DNA from: Sphingobium fontiphilum | Lineage (GTDB): Bacteria; Pseudomonadota; Alphaproteobacteria; Sphingomonadales; Sphingomonadaceae | NCBI RefSeq assembly: GCF_014196635.1 | Contig: NZ_JACIEB010000003.1 | Location: forward strand, 124,001-188,000 | Length of the DNA: 64,000 nucleotides | Direction: 5' to 3' | Shown here: positions 43,502 through 52,390 of the stretch, one piece after another | Layout: every line of letters starts with the position of its first letter | Position numbering within the stretch: position 1 is the first letter of the stretch | Position numbers and translations under genes: made by a program | The notes under the pieces: generated by a model | The model's input: the letters and a program-made list of their open reading frames with translations, nothing else | The model's database searches: none | Told to the model about the DNA's origin: nothing

Positions 43502-44041
43502 TTGGACATATCGACACTGATCGACGAGGTGATCGCGCGCGAGGGCGGTTATAGCGACCATCCGGCGGATCGCGGCGGGCCGACCAACATGGGGATTACC
43601 CAGGCGGTGGCGCGCGCCAATGGCTATGCTGGGCCGATGCGCACCCTGCCCCGCGCCACGGCGGAAGCGATTTACCGGCGGCTTTACTGGGACCAGCCGG
43701 GCTATGGCTTCGTCGCCGAACTCGCGCCGAAAATTGCAGCTGAACTGTTCGACACCGGCATCAACATGGGCACGGCGACGGCCAGCGGCTTCCTGCAACG
43801 CGCGCTTAACGCGCTTAACCGCAACCAGCGCGACTATGCCGACCTGAAAGTCGACCGGGCGGTCGGCGGGCGGACATTGGCGGCTTTGGGCGCGTTCATG
43901 GCGCTGCGCGGCAAGGGCGGCGAAGCGGTGCTGCTCAAGGCCATCGAGGCCCTGCAGGGCGAACGCTATATCGCGCTCGCCGAAAGCCGTCCCGCCAATG
44001 AGGCGTTTCTCTATGGCTGGCTGGCGAACCGGATCGGATAA
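43502..44041 (+). CDS. GH108-type N-acetylmuramidase (endolysin)
   Basis: 179-residue peptidoglycan hydrolase. The N-terminal catalytic region is IDEVIAREGGYSDHPADRGG (catalytic Glu) followed by PTNMGITQAVARANGY. The C-terminal part, AAELFDTGINMGTATASGFL with VGGRTLAAL, matches the associated peptidoglycan-binding domain. The start is a TTG five bases after GGGAGG; in-frame ATGs upstream have no ribosome site. There is no signal peptide, so export would need a holin. A holin-like gene starts two bases after the stop. Confidence 0.85.
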   Translation: MDISTLIDEVIAREGGYSDHPADRGGPTNMGITQAVARANGYAGPMRTLPRATAEAIYRRLYWDQPGYGFVAELAPKIAAELFDTGINMGTATASGFLQRALNALNRNQRDYADLKVDRAVGGRTLAALGAFMALRGKGGEAVLLKAIEALQGERYIALAESRPANEAFLYGWLANRIG

Positions 44042-44042
44042 T

Positions 44043-44327
44043 ATGGCTGATCCAACCGATAACCGCTCCGCGTGCCCGCCGGTCGACGATCCGTGGATCA
44101 GGCGCGCGCGTCCAACCTTTCTCTATGTCATCTATGCGCTGCTGCTCTGGGCGATCCCGATGGGGATCATCGGCGCGATCCGGCCGGAGATGGCGCAGGC
44201 GATGGCGGCGGGCGCAGGCGCCTGGCTCAACGCCCTTCCCGAGCCGCTCTATGCGCTCTTTGGCACCGGCTATCTGGGCTATACGGCGGCGCGGGCCTGG
44301 GGGAAGGCGAAGGGCGTGGACCGTTGA
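44043..44327 (+). CDS. Holin-like three-helix membrane protein
   Basis: 94 residues with two clear membrane helices (FLYVIYALLLWAIPMGIIGA and LPEPLYALFGTGYLGYTAAR) and a middle amphipathic segment (MAQAMAAGAGAWLNAL). Length, helix pattern and position directly after a muramidase gene fit the 3TM holin family that pairs with GH108 lysins. It has one base between the upstream stop and its own ATG, so the two are translationally coupled. No phage structural genes are near. Confidence 0.75.
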   Translation: MADPTDNRSACPPVDDPWIRRARPTFLYVIYALLLWAIPMGIIGAIRPEMAQAMAAGAGAWLNALPEPLYALFGTGYLGYTAARAWGKAKGVDR

Positions 44328-44429
44328 GCCGACCGGGAAGGGGGATCATCGGCACGGCGGCGGAGTCAGGCTTGCCGCTACCGCCGGAAAGGCGTAAGTA
44401 AAAGCAAAGATAAAGGCAGGAGAGACCCT

Positions 44430-46853
44430 ATGTCCGGCAGCGTCAACTATGGACTATATGTCGACCGGGAATCGGGCACTTTCGATATATCGATCGATTA
44501 TTATGTGCCGGGCTATGACGATCCGGAAACGGGCGAATCATTCTACGAAACCAACTGGTCCTTCTATTTTTACGACCATAATTCCGGCAGCGGCGGCGGT
44601 GGCGGCGGCTATGGCTGGGACAGCGGCTGGGCGCCCCTGTCCATCGGCTTTCCCGGCGGCGACCAGATCATGGATGCGACGCTCGACTTCTATGCCCAGA
44701 ACTGGTTCAGCGGCGAAAATGTGTCGATGCAATGGCACATCCTGAACGCCGGACTGGCGACACAGGGCGTGACCCTGACCGGGCTGGCGACGGCCGACAT
44801 CATCCTTTCGGGCTATGGCGACGATAGTCTGTCGGGGCTGGGCGGCGACGATTATCTGGACGGCGGCGACGGCGACGACGTGATCGACGGCGGCGAGGGC
44901 AATGACGAAATATGGGGCGGCGGTGGCGCCGATGCGATGACCGGCGGCGGCGGCCATGACCGCTATTATGTCGATTCGGTCGACGACATCGTGGTGGAGG
45001 CCGAAGGCGGCGGCTACGATATCGTCTTTTCCTCCGTCAGCCATACCCTCGCCGACCATGTCGAATCGCTCAGCCTGGCCTGGCCCGGCCTGCTCAACGG
45101 CACCGGCAATGCGGGCGCCAACAATCTCTACGGCAATGAATCGACGAATATTTTGCGGGGGTTGGGCGGCGACGACGCGCTGTTCGGTTATGGCGGGGAC
45201 GACCGGTTGCTGGGCGGCGACGGCGACGATTATCTCGACGGCGGCCTTGGCGACGACAGGATGGCGGGCGGTATCGGGAACGACAGCTATGTGATCGACA
45301 GCATCGCCGACCGGGTGTTCGAACGTGCAGGCGAGGGCGTCGACGAGGCGCGGGTGCTGGCCGCCGCCTATCGGCTGGGCGATCATGTCGAAAACCTGAC
45401 CAATGTGGGCAGCGCCGCGACGTTCCTGGGCGTGGGCAACGGCCTCGCCAATGTGATCACCGGATCGTGGCAACGCGACATTCTGCTGGGCATGGCGGGT
45501 GCTGACGTTCTGGCCGGCGGCGATGGCAACGATCTGTTGCAAGGCGGCGCGGAAGGCGATCTGCTGCAGGGCGGCGACGGGTTCGACGTGGCGAGCTATG
45601 CCCACGCGACCAGCGGCGTGACCGCCAACCTCCATCGCGGCCGCGGCATGGCGGGCGAGGCGATGGGCGACCGGTTCGAGTCGATCGAGGGCCTGGCCGG
45701 CAGCGACCATGGCGACCTGTTGCTCGGCGACATCGGCAATAATCGCCTGCTGGGCGCCGGGGGCGATGATGATCTGCGCGGCGGCGGCGGCAATGACTGG
45801 CTGAACGGCGGCACGGGCGCCGACCGGCTGGATGGGGGCCTCGGCCAGAACGGCGTCAGCTATGCCGGATCGGCGACAGGCGTCGCCATTGATCTCGCCA
45901 GCCAGACCGCATCGGGCGGCGACGCCGACGGCGACCTATTGGCCAATTTCGTCCATGCCGAGGGGAGCGATGGCAACGACGTGATCGTCGGCGACGGCCG
46001 GGCCAACCTGCTTTCCGGACGAGGCGGCGACGACCGGCTGGAGGGCGGCGGCGGCGCCGACATTTTGCGCGGCGGCGCGGGCGCGGACATGCTGATCGGC
46101 GGGACCGGGATGGACAGCACCGATTACGGCACATCGTCCGCCGGCGTCACGATCAACCTTGCCAACGGAACGGCCCTGGGCGGCGATGCGACGGGCGACA
46201 GCTTCGAGAGCATCGAACGCGTGATCGGTTCCGCCCATGGCGACAGCATCACCGGCGACGACAACGCCAACATGCTGTCGGGCGGGGACGGCGACGACCT
46301 GCTGACCGGTGGCGGCGGCAACGACGTGATCCGGGGCGGCTTTGGCGTCGACACGATGGATGGCGGCGAAGGGCGGGACACGATCAGCTATCAGGGATCG
46401 ACCAACTGGGTTTCGGTCTTCCTGTACGCCGGCGTCGCCTATGGATCGGAGGGCGCTGGCGACAGCCTCACCGGATTCGAGAATATCCGGGGCAGCGAAG
46501 TGGGCGACGCGCTTTACGGCGATGGCGGCAACAACCGGATCGAGGGCGGCGGCGGCGGCGACTATATCGTCGGCGGCGGGGGCCGCGACGTGCTGGTCGG
46601 CGGCGATGGCGATGACGCCTTTTTGATGACCACGGATTCAGGCGTCGACACCATAGTCGATTTCCTGCCCGGCGGCGGTTGGGAGGATCGCATCCATGTC
46701 GACATGGGCGGCGCATTCGCCGATTTCGATTCGATCATGGCGGTGGCGACGCAGGTGGGCGACGACACGGTGATCGATTTCAGCGGCGGCAACATATTGA
46801 TCCTCGCCGGGATCGACCGTTCGGCACTGACCGCTCAGGACTTCGTGATGTAG
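44430..46853 (+). CDS. RTX (hemolysin-type calcium-binding repeat) protein
   Basis: 807 residues. The first ~100 residues are not RTX and contain a Tyr-rich segment (DISIDYYVPGYDD) and a Gly-rich patch. From about residue 130 there are many calcium-binding nonapeptides (GGDDYLDGGDGDDVIDGG, GGDGDDYLDGG) alternating with spacers such as SYAGSATGVAIDLA. It ends DTVIDFSGGNILILAGID and then DFVM, an uncleaved C-terminus typical of type I secretion substrates. No ABC exporter, membrane fusion protein or TolC gene lies in the window. Function unknown. Confidence 0.9.
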   Translation: MSGSVNYGLYVDRESGTFDISIDYYVPGYDDPETGESFYETNWSFYFYDHNSGSGGGGGGYGWDSGWAPLSIGFPGGDQIMDATLDFYAQNWFSGENVSMQWHILNAGLATQGVTLTGLATADIILSGYGDDSLSGLGGDDYLDGGDGDDVIDGGEGNDEIWGGGGADAMTGGGGHDRYYVDSVDDIVVEAEGGGYDIVFSSVSHTLADHVESLSLAWPGLLNGTGNAGANNLYGNESTNILRGLGGDDALFGYGGDDRLLGGDGDDYLDGGLGDDRMAGGIGNDSYVIDSIADRVFERAGEGVDEARVLAAAYRLGDHVENLTNVGSAATFLGVGNGLANVITGSWQRDILLGMAGADVLAGGDGNDLLQGGAEGDLLQGGDGFDVASYAHATSGVTANLHRGRGMAGEAMGDRFESIEGLAGSDHGDLLLGDIGNNRLLGAGGDDDLRGGGGNDWLNGGTGADRLDGGLGQNGVSYAGSATGVAIDLASQTASGGDADGDLLANFVHAEGSDGNDVIVGDGRANLLSGRGGDDRLEGGGGADILRGGAGADMLIGGTGMDSTDYGTSSAGVTINLANGTALGGDATGDSFESIERVIGSAHGDSITGDDNANMLSGGDGDDLLTGGGGNDVIRGGFGVDTMDGGEGRDTISYQGSTNWVSVFLYAGVAYGSEGAGDSLTGFENIRGSEVGDALYGDGGNNRIEGGGGGDYIVGGGGRDVLVGGDGDDAFLMTTDSGVDTIVDFLPGGGWEDRIHVDMGGAFADFDSIMAVATQVGDDTVIDFSGGNILILAGIDRSALTAQDFVM

Positions 46854-46880
46854 ACGGTCACCGGCGAGGCCGCTTCGCCC

Positions 46881-48302
46881 TCATTCCGCCGCGTCGGGCA
46901 GGGCGCGTTGCGATTCGGGGGCGGCGGGCTGGCGCACCAGCGCGTCGACGGGCACCATCTCCTCCAGTTCCCTGCCGCCCGTCTCGATGCTGAGGTCGCG
47001 AAACTTGCGGCCCGTCACCAGCACGCGCCCTTCGAAACTGCCTACGAAGCTGTTGTAGTCGGCGACCGCGCCAGTCAGGCGATTGCCCAGCTTGCGCAGT
47101 GCGGCCGCGGCGGCGGCCAGCCGTTCGTAAAGCTCCTTGCCGAGCAGGCCGATGCGCCGGGCGTCGTCGGCCATCTTTTCTTGCCGCCAAACCGCCGCGA
47201 CGGTGCGCGCGATGGCGATCAGATTGGTGGGCGTCGCCAGCAACACCCGCCGGGCAAAGGCGTGATCCCACAGCGTCGGTTCCTGCTCCAATGCGGCGGA
47301 CAGGAAATGTTCGCCCGGCACGAACATGATGACATAATCGGGCGCTTCCTCGAATTGTTCGGCATAAGCCTTGCGGCCCAGCGTATCGACATGGGCGCGC
47401 ATGGCGGCGGCATGGGCGGCCAGGAAACGGCGGCGCTCCTCCTCGCTCTGCGCGCCATAGGCGTCCTGATAGGCGTTGAGCGACACCTTGGCGTCGACGA
47501 CCAGCGACCGGCCGCCCGGCACGCGGATGATGACATCGGGGCGCAGACGGCCATCCTCGCCCTCGACGCTCACTTCCGTCTGGAAATCGGCATGTTCGGA
47601 CAAGCCGCAGGTTTCCAGCACATTGCGCAACTGCTGCTCGCCCCAACGGCCGCGCGCCTTGGGCGCATGACGCAGCGAGTCGACCAGTCGTTGCGCCTCG
47701 GCGCGCACCGCTTCCTGCCCCGCGCGCATCGCCTCAATCTGGCCGTTGAGCGCGCCATAGGCCTCGGTGCGCTGCTGTTCGATCTGGCTGATCTTCTGGT
47801 CGTACCGTTGGATCGTCTCGTTGACGGGATTGAGCAACTGGCGAAGCTGCGCCTCGCTCTTTTCCTGGGCCTGGGCGAAACGCTGGTCGGCGCGCTCGAG
47901 GAACTGGCTTTGCGCCTGGCCCAGCAATTTGCCGCCAATTTCCGCGAACTGCGCCGATAGCTGGTCCTTCGCCTCGCGCAAGGCGGCGAGTTGCGCTTCG
48001 AAGGATTCGGCGCGCGCCTGCGCGTCGGAACGCAGCGCAGCGAGATCGCGCATGGCCATTTCGCGTTCGCTCTCCGCCTGCGCCAGCCGGTCGCGCAGCG
48101 GCCCGATCTGGCTCGCCCGCTCCTGCTCCACCACCAGATCGCGCAGCGCCGCGTTGCGTTGTTCGCTGGCAAGGTCCAGCTTCGCGACGAGATCCGCCCG
48201 GTCCGCCAGCGCCGCCGCTGCGCCGCGCCCGCGCAGCAACCAGCCCAGCACGACGCCCGCGACCGCCGCGCACAGGACAAGGACGAGGGCAAGGGCATCC
48301 AT
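46881..48302 (-). CDS. rmuC: DNA recombination protein RmuC homologue
   Basis: 473 residues. One N-terminal membrane helix (ALVLVLCAAVAGVVLGWLL) is followed by a long coiled coil (about residues 30-190, rich in E, Q, A and R). The PD-(D/E)XK-like nuclease domain follows: RGRWGEQQLRNVLE, DVIIRVPGGRSLVVDAKVSL and VIMFVPGEHFL. RmuC limits inversion at short repeats in E. coli and has been linked to phage defence; mechanism unclear. I use the ATG; a TTG seven codons earlier is possible. Confidence 0.93.
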   Translation of the reverse strand: MDALALVLVLCAAVAGVVLGWLLRGRGAAAALADRADLVAKLDLASEQRNAALRDLVVEQERASQIGPLRDRLAQAESEREMAMRDLAALRSDAQARAESFEAQLAALREAKDQLSAQFAEIGGKLLGQAQSQFLERADQRFAQAQEKSEAQLRQLLNPVNETIQRYDQKISQIEQQRTEAYGALNGQIEAMRAGQEAVRAEAQRLVDSLRHAPKARGRWGEQQLRNVLETCGLSEHADFQTEVSVEGEDGRLRPDVIIRVPGGRSLVVDAKVSLNAYQDAYGAQSEEERRRFLAAHAAAMRAHVDTLGRKAYAEQFEEAPDYVIMFVPGEHFLSAALEQEPTLWDHAFARRVLLATPTNLIAIARTVAAVWRQEKMADDARRIGLLGKELYERLAAAAAALRKLGNRLTGAVADYNSFVGSFEGRVLVTGRKFRDLSIETGGRELEEMVPVDALVRQPAAPESQRALPDAAE

Positions 48303-48388
48303 CGGCAAACTATCCCGTGGCAATGAGAACGAATAGCGAACTTACCCGGGTGCGGCCTTGGCGGCAAGGGGTTTGGACGGCCGCGACG

Positions 48389-48823
48389 TCAGAGGAAATA
48401 TTTGACGCGGATATCCTGTTTCACGGCCGCGCCCGCGATGGTGAAACGGGCCGAACGGAAACTGGGCGCGCCAAACCGGATCGCGGGATTGCAGGAAAAA
48501 CCCACGCCCTCGCGCGGGATGCCGGCGAACGTGTCGAGCCGGCCATTGCCATTTTCATCATGGATGATGGCGATGGCATAATCGCCCGGCGCTACATCGC
48601 CCAGCGGCACCGGCGCCTCGCCGGCCGGAACCGCGAAATGCCGCCGGTCGGGGTCATCGCTGCAATCGGGGAAATGATCGGGCTTGCGCGTGACGCATAT
48701 GAGGATTCGCCCCTTGTGCGATCGCAATCCGTCCATTGCGATGCTGAGCGGTTGCAGTTGGGCAAGCGGCGCAGCGCCGATCATCAGCGGGCAAAGGCCG
48801 GACAGGCACAGCGCGATCCTCAT
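48389..48823 (-). CDS. DUF2141 exported protein
   Basis: 144 residues with a signal peptide (IALCLSGLCPLMIGAAPLAQ). The mature domain is a small beta-sandwich with LRSHKGRILICVTRKPDHFP, DVAPGDYAIAIIHDENGNGR and FGAPSFRSARFTIAG, matching DUF2141. Its location is periplasmic or outer membrane, function unknown. Its start overlaps the stop of the upstream hydroxylase gene by four bases (ATGA), so the two are coupled. Confidence 0.78.
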   Translation of the reverse strand: MRIALCLSGLCPLMIGAAPLAQLQPLSIAMDGLRSHKGRILICVTRKPDHFPDCSDDPDRRHFAVPAGEAPVPLGDVAPGDYAIAIIHDENGNGRLDTFAGIPREGVGFSCNPAIRFGAPSFRSARFTIAGAAVKQDIRVKYFL

Positions 48824-49566
48824 GGGATCGCCCGCTTTTCACCGAAATCGCCCAACCCCCGGTCAGTGCCGCACAGCCGGTCCCAGAACCGGAAATAAAG
48901 GCCGTAATTGCAGCGATACTGTTCATGGTGACGCTGATGATGGCTGGCGGTGATGAGCCATGCGCCCGCCGGTCCGCGCACCAGCCAGCGCGGAAACATT
49001 TCCCACCCCATATGGTTGGCGACGCCCATGACCGTCATCACGGTCAGCACCAGTCCCAGCGCGCCGACATGGATGGGAATGATGAAGACGAGCGCCGGGA
49101 TGACGATGGCGCCGGTGAGCGCCTCCCACGGGTGAAAGCTCATCGCCGCCCAGGCCGTGGGCGGGCGACTGGCGTGATGGACAGCATGGGCGATGCGGAA
49201 CAGCCGGGGTTCGTGCATGGCGCGATGGGTCCAATAGAACCAGCAGTCATGCGCGGCGAGATAGAGCAGCACCGAGACCGGCCAATACCAGAGCGGATAA
49301 GCGAATGGATCGTCGTAGATGCGCGTCCAGCCCTGCGCCCGCCAGCCCCAGGCGACCACCCCGGCCGGCGCGCCATAGATGAAGGCGGAGAGCAGCGACC
49401 AGCCGATTTCGGCCCGCATCTGCCCGCCCTGCCCGCGATACAGGCCGGGCTGGCGCAGATGGGTCGCCCAGGCGAAAGCGCCGCTGGCCAGCAGGTAGCG
49501 GACGGCGACGATCGCGCTCATGGCGATGGCGGAAAACAGGATGGCGGCGACCATGTCGGCGAGCAT
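48820..49566 (-). CDS. Fatty-acid hydroxylase / sterol desaturase superfamily protein
   Basis: 248-residue membrane protein with four or five helices and the histidine clusters of the superfamily: HDCWFYWTHRAMH, HAVHHASRPPTAW and SHHQRHHEQYRCNYG. These bind a diiron centre that oxidises lipids. Known members hydroxylate sphingolipid, carotenoid or ornithine-lipid chains; the substrate is not clear, though sphingomonads make sphingolipids. It is transcribed with a DUF2141 gene, an association I have no function for. Confidence 0.85.
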   Translation of the reverse strand: MLADMVAAILFSAIAMSAIVAVRYLLASGAFAWATHLRQPGLYRGQGGQMRAEIGWSLLSAFIYGAPAGVVAWGWRAQGWTRIYDDPFAYPLWYWPVSVLLYLAAHDCWFYWTHRAMHEPRLFRIAHAVHHASRPPTAWAAMSFHPWEALTGAIVIPALVFIIPIHVGALGLVLTVMTVMGVANHMGWEMFPRWLVRGPAGAWLITASHHQRHHEQYRCNYGLYFRFWDRLCGTDRGLGDFGEKRAIP

Positions 49567-49585
49567 AGCCGTCCCCAGGCCGCTT

Positions 49586-50677
49586 TTACAGCCTTAGCAG
49601 CCAGCCTTCGGGGCCATCCACCGTGCCGCGCTGAATGCCGGTCAGCGTCGCGCGCAACCCTTCGGTCACGATGCCGCCATCGCCATTGCCGACGGTGAAA
49701 TCGCCGTCCTTGCTCTTGACCGTGCCGATGGCGGTGATGACCGCCGCCGTGCCGCAGGCAAACGCCTCGCGCAGATGGCCGCTGGTAGCGTCGGCCCGCC
49801 ACTGGGCAAAGCTGTAGGGTTCCTCGCGCACGGTCATGCCTTGCTGGCGGGCCAGCGTGATGACGCTGTCGCGGGTGATGCCCGGCAGGATCGTGCCCGA
49901 CAGCGGCGGCGTGACGATGCAGCCGTCGGCCATGACGAAAAACACGTTCATGCCGCCCAGTTCCTCGACCCACCGATGTTCGGCGGCGTCGAGGAAGACG
50001 ACCTGGTCGCACCCATGTTCGCTGGCTTCGGCCTGGGCGATCAGGCTGGCGGCATAATTGCCGCCGCATTTGGCCGCGCCCGTCCCGCCGCGCGCCGCGC
50101 GGGTATAATGTTCGGACACCCACAGGGTCACGGCCTTCTTGCCGCCCTTGAAATAGGCGCCGACGGGCGAAGCGATGACGCAGAAAATATATTCGGCGGC
50201 CGGACGCACGCCCAGGAACGTCTCGCTGGCGAACATGAAGGGTCGCAGATACAGGCTGCCATCGCCTTGCGGAATCCAGTCCGCGTCGATCTTCACCAGT
50301 TCCTCGACCGCCGCCATGAACATGTCCTCCGGCAGCGCGGGCATGGCCATGCGTTCAGCGGACTCGGCGAAGCGGCGGGCGTTTTCCTGCGGCCGGAACA
50401 TGGCGATGGAGCCGTCGGCGACGCGATAGGCCTTCATCCCTTCGAAGATTTCCTGCGCATAATGCAGCACCGCGCAGGCCGGATCGAGCAGGAAGGGTTC
50501 GCGCGGGCCGACGCTGTGGCTGTGCCACCCCTGACCCTGCGTATACCGAATGGTCACCATATGATCGGTGAAAATCCGGCCAAAGCCCGGATCATCCAGC
50601 AATACGGCGCGCTGGTCAGCCGATACAGCCTGGCTGTTGCGGGTGACGGTGAAGCGCGATGCCTGCTGGACGTCCAT
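49586..50677 (-). CDS. ilvE: Branched-chain amino acid aminotransferase
   Basis: PLP enzyme of 363 residues performing the last step in isoleucine, leucine and valine synthesis and the first in their breakdown. Fold type IV features: HYAQEIFEGMKAYR, SLYLRPFMFASETFLGV, the PLP Lys in TGAAKCGGNYAASL, ELGGMNVFFVM and GTAAVITAIG. I start at the second Met (MDVQQASRF) because AAGGAG lies 10 bases upstream; from the first Met it would be one base away. Confidence 0.95.
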   Translation of the reverse strand: MDVQQASRFTVTRNSQAVSADQRAVLLDDPGFGRIFTDHMVTIRYTQGQGWHSHSVGPREPFLLDPACAVLHYAQEIFEGMKAYRVADGSIAMFRPQENARRFAESAERMAMPALPEDMFMAAVEELVKIDADWIPQGDGSLYLRPFMFASETFLGVRPAAEYIFCVIASPVGAYFKGGKKAVTLWVSEHYTRAARGGTGAAKCGGNYAASLIAQAEASEHGCDQVVFLDAAEHRWVEELGGMNVFFVMADGCIVTPPLSGTILPGITRDSVITLARQQGMTVREEPYSFAQWRADATSGHLREAFACGTAAVITAIGTVKSKDGDFTVGNGDGGIVTEGLRATLTGIQRGTVDGPEGWLLRL

Positions 50678-50988
50678 GTCGTTCATACTCCTTTTGGATT
50701 GGACGGGCGTGCCTATGTCACATCGGGCCGGGCGTTACAATCGCGCGAAAAGGGCCTGAACGATCATATCGCCCCCCTTGAACCGGGCCAGCGCCCCACC
50801 ATATGCGATGAGCGGGCCGGGCCCCTCTGGCGCTCCATCTCTGGCTTCCATCCCCCTCTCGGAAGCCGCGGAGCGCGATGTCGGACCGCATCGGTTGCGC
50901 CAGGTGATGGTTCGTGCGGGGATATGCCCCCTTCAGCCCCATGCGAAGACCTCACCGGCGCGGCCGATTCCGCCGTTAATGGCCCGCT
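50678..50988. other. Gap between ilvE and pspF
   Basis: About 310 bases with no supported gene. The ilvE ribosome site and promoter must lie at the left end. I see no clear terminator for pspF. Confidence 0.4.
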
Positions 50989-52014
50989 TCAGCCCGCCGA
51001 CAACCCATGTTTCTTCATGCAATGGCGCAACTGGTCGTAGGTCAGGCCAAGCCCCTTGGCCGTTGCCCGCTGGTTGAACCGGAAACGGTCGAGCGCGGCG
51101 CGCAGGATGGCCGCCTCATGCGCGTCCACCGCCGCCTTGAGATCGGTGACGGACTGAAAATCAATGGCGGGCGCGGCGGGGGGGGGCTCGGGCGCCGGCG
51201 CGGACGCAGCGTCATCCTTCTGCATCATCGGACGCGGCTTCCAGGGCGATGCAAAGGGATCGAACACCAGTGCGCTGACCGGGCGGCCCGGATCATCCCA
51301 GCGATAGACGGCGCGCTCCACCACATTGCGCAACTCCCGCACATTGCCGGGCCAGTCATGCGCTTCCAGTTCGGCCATCGAAGCGGGCGCGAAGCCGAGC
51401 CATTGCGGCCAGTTGAGTTCAGCCGCCATGCGCCGTCCGAAATGATCGGCCAGCACCGCCACATCCCCTTCGCGCGCACGAAGGGGCGGCAGGGTAATGA
51501 CCTCGAAGCTCAGGCGATCGAGCAGGTCGGGGCGAAAACGCCCGGCGTCGGCGGCGGCGGGCAGATCCTCGTTCGTCGCCGCCACGATCCGCACGTCGAC
51601 CCGCACCGGCCGCGAAGCGCCGATGCGCGTCACTTCGCCATATTCGATGACGCGCAGCAGCCTTTCCTGCGCCGCCATCGACAATGTGCCCAGTTCGTCA
51701 AGGAACAATGTGCCGCGATCCGCCTCTTCAAATCGCCCCGCGCGCGCGCGCGCGGCGCCCGTGAACGCGCCCTGTTCATGGCCGAACAATTCCGCTTCGA
51801 TCAGGGTTTCGGGCAATGCCGCACAGTTCATCACGATCAGCGGCTCGCCCCAACGGGGCGAGAGGTGATGCAGGCGCTCAGCGATCAGTTCCTTGCCCGT
51901 GCCGCGTTCGCCAATGACCAGCACCGGTCGGTTGAGTTCGGCCGCCCGCCCGGCCAGTTCGACCGCGTCGAGGAACGCCAGGGATTGGCCGACAAACTGG
52001 GTGTTTTTGTCCAT
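50989..52014 (-). CDS. pspF: Phage shock operon activator PspF
   Basis: Sigma-54 enhancer-binding protein of 341 residues with no N-terminal sensor domain, as expected for PspF. AAA+ motifs: Walker A GERGTGKELIAE, GAFTGA loop (HEQGAFTGAARARAGRFEEA), Walker B TLFLDELGTL, and the sensor region GNVRELRNVVERAVY. A C-terminal Fis-type helix-turn-helix has TAKGLGLTYDQLRHCMKKHG. PspA normally binds and inhibits it. It is divergent from the psp operon, with a candidate enhancer and a sigma-54 promoter between. The start is MDKNTQFVGQS. Confidence 0.93.
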   Translation of the reverse strand: MDKNTQFVGQSLAFLDAVELAGRAAELNRPVLVIGERGTGKELIAERLHHLSPRWGEPLIVMNCAALPETLIEAELFGHEQGAFTGAARARAGRFEEADRGTLFLDELGTLSMAAQERLLRVIEYGEVTRIGASRPVRVDVRIVAATNEDLPAAADAGRFRPDLLDRLSFEVITLPPLRAREGDVAVLADHFGRRMAAELNWPQWLGFAPASMAELEAHDWPGNVRELRNVVERAVYRWDDPGRPVSALVFDPFASPWKPRPMMQKDDAASAPAPEPPPAAPAIDFQSVTDLKAAVDAHEAAILRAALDRFRFNQRATAKGLGLTYDQLRHCMKKHGLSAG

Positions 52015-52028
52015 TCCCAAATGTTGGC

Positions 52029-52059
52029 TATATTTCCCACTTGTTCGCAAGGAAAATAT
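52029..52059. promoter_or_regulatory. Inverted repeat, candidate PspF enhancer
   Basis: TATATTTCC-N3-TTG-TTCG-CAA-GGAAAATAT is an imperfect palindrome of about 30 bases, lying 55-85 bases upstream of the sigma-54 promoter and just before pspF. Position and symmetry suit an upstream activating site. Binding by PspF is an inference. Confidence 0.5.
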
Positions 52060-52113
52060 TGACACAGCGTCTGAATCGGGAGAAAAATCCCTGATTTTCG
52101 CCATTTTTCAAAA

Positions 52114-52130
52114 TTGGCACGCACCCTGCA
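52114..52130 (+). promoter_or_regulatory. Sigma-54 promoter of the psp operon
   Basis: TTGGCACGCACCCTGCA fits the -24/-12 consensus YTGGCACG-N4-TTGCW with GG and GC at the invariant positions and correct spacing. It lies about 65 bases before the first small ORF of the operon and faces it. Confidence 0.8.
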
Positions 52131-52195
52131 ATGCTGTGGTCAAGCCCGCCGACAAGAGGCGGTCATCAGAAGGCCAGAGTTTCAGGAGTATCGTG

Positions 52196-52375
52196 ATGAA
52201 CAAGAACACCCCCGCCCCGGCCCGCGCCATCGGCCAGACAGTGTCGGTCGCCCTGACCGCCGTGCTGTTCGGATCGACCATGATCCTTTCCGCCGTCGGC
52301 CCGGCCCGCGCCAGCGACAACCCGGTTCTTGCCAGCACGGCATCCAGCCCCGCGCCCGCCCGCTATCTGGCGTAA
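52196..52375 (+). CDS. Small exported peptide, first gene of the psp operon
   Basis: 59 residues: a charged N-terminus (MNKNTPAPARAIGQT), a hydrophobic segment (VSVALTAVLFGSTMILSAVG), a likely signal-peptidase site after PARA, and a short Ser/Ala/Pro tail. AGGAG lies 8 bases before the ATG. No family recognised. It sits between the sigma-54 promoter and pspA, so it should be strongly induced by membrane stress. It may be a membrane-acting or signalling peptide; that is speculation. Confidence 0.6.
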   Translation: MNKNTPAPARAIGQTVSVALTAVLFGSTMILSAVGPARASDNPVLASTASSPAPARYLA

Positions 52376-52390
52376 GCGGCCGCACCCCCC

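Noticed and set aside
44820..46620. Many GGCGGCGACG-type DNA repeats
   Set aside because: They are the calcium-binding nonapeptide codons of the RTX gene, not a separate repeat element.
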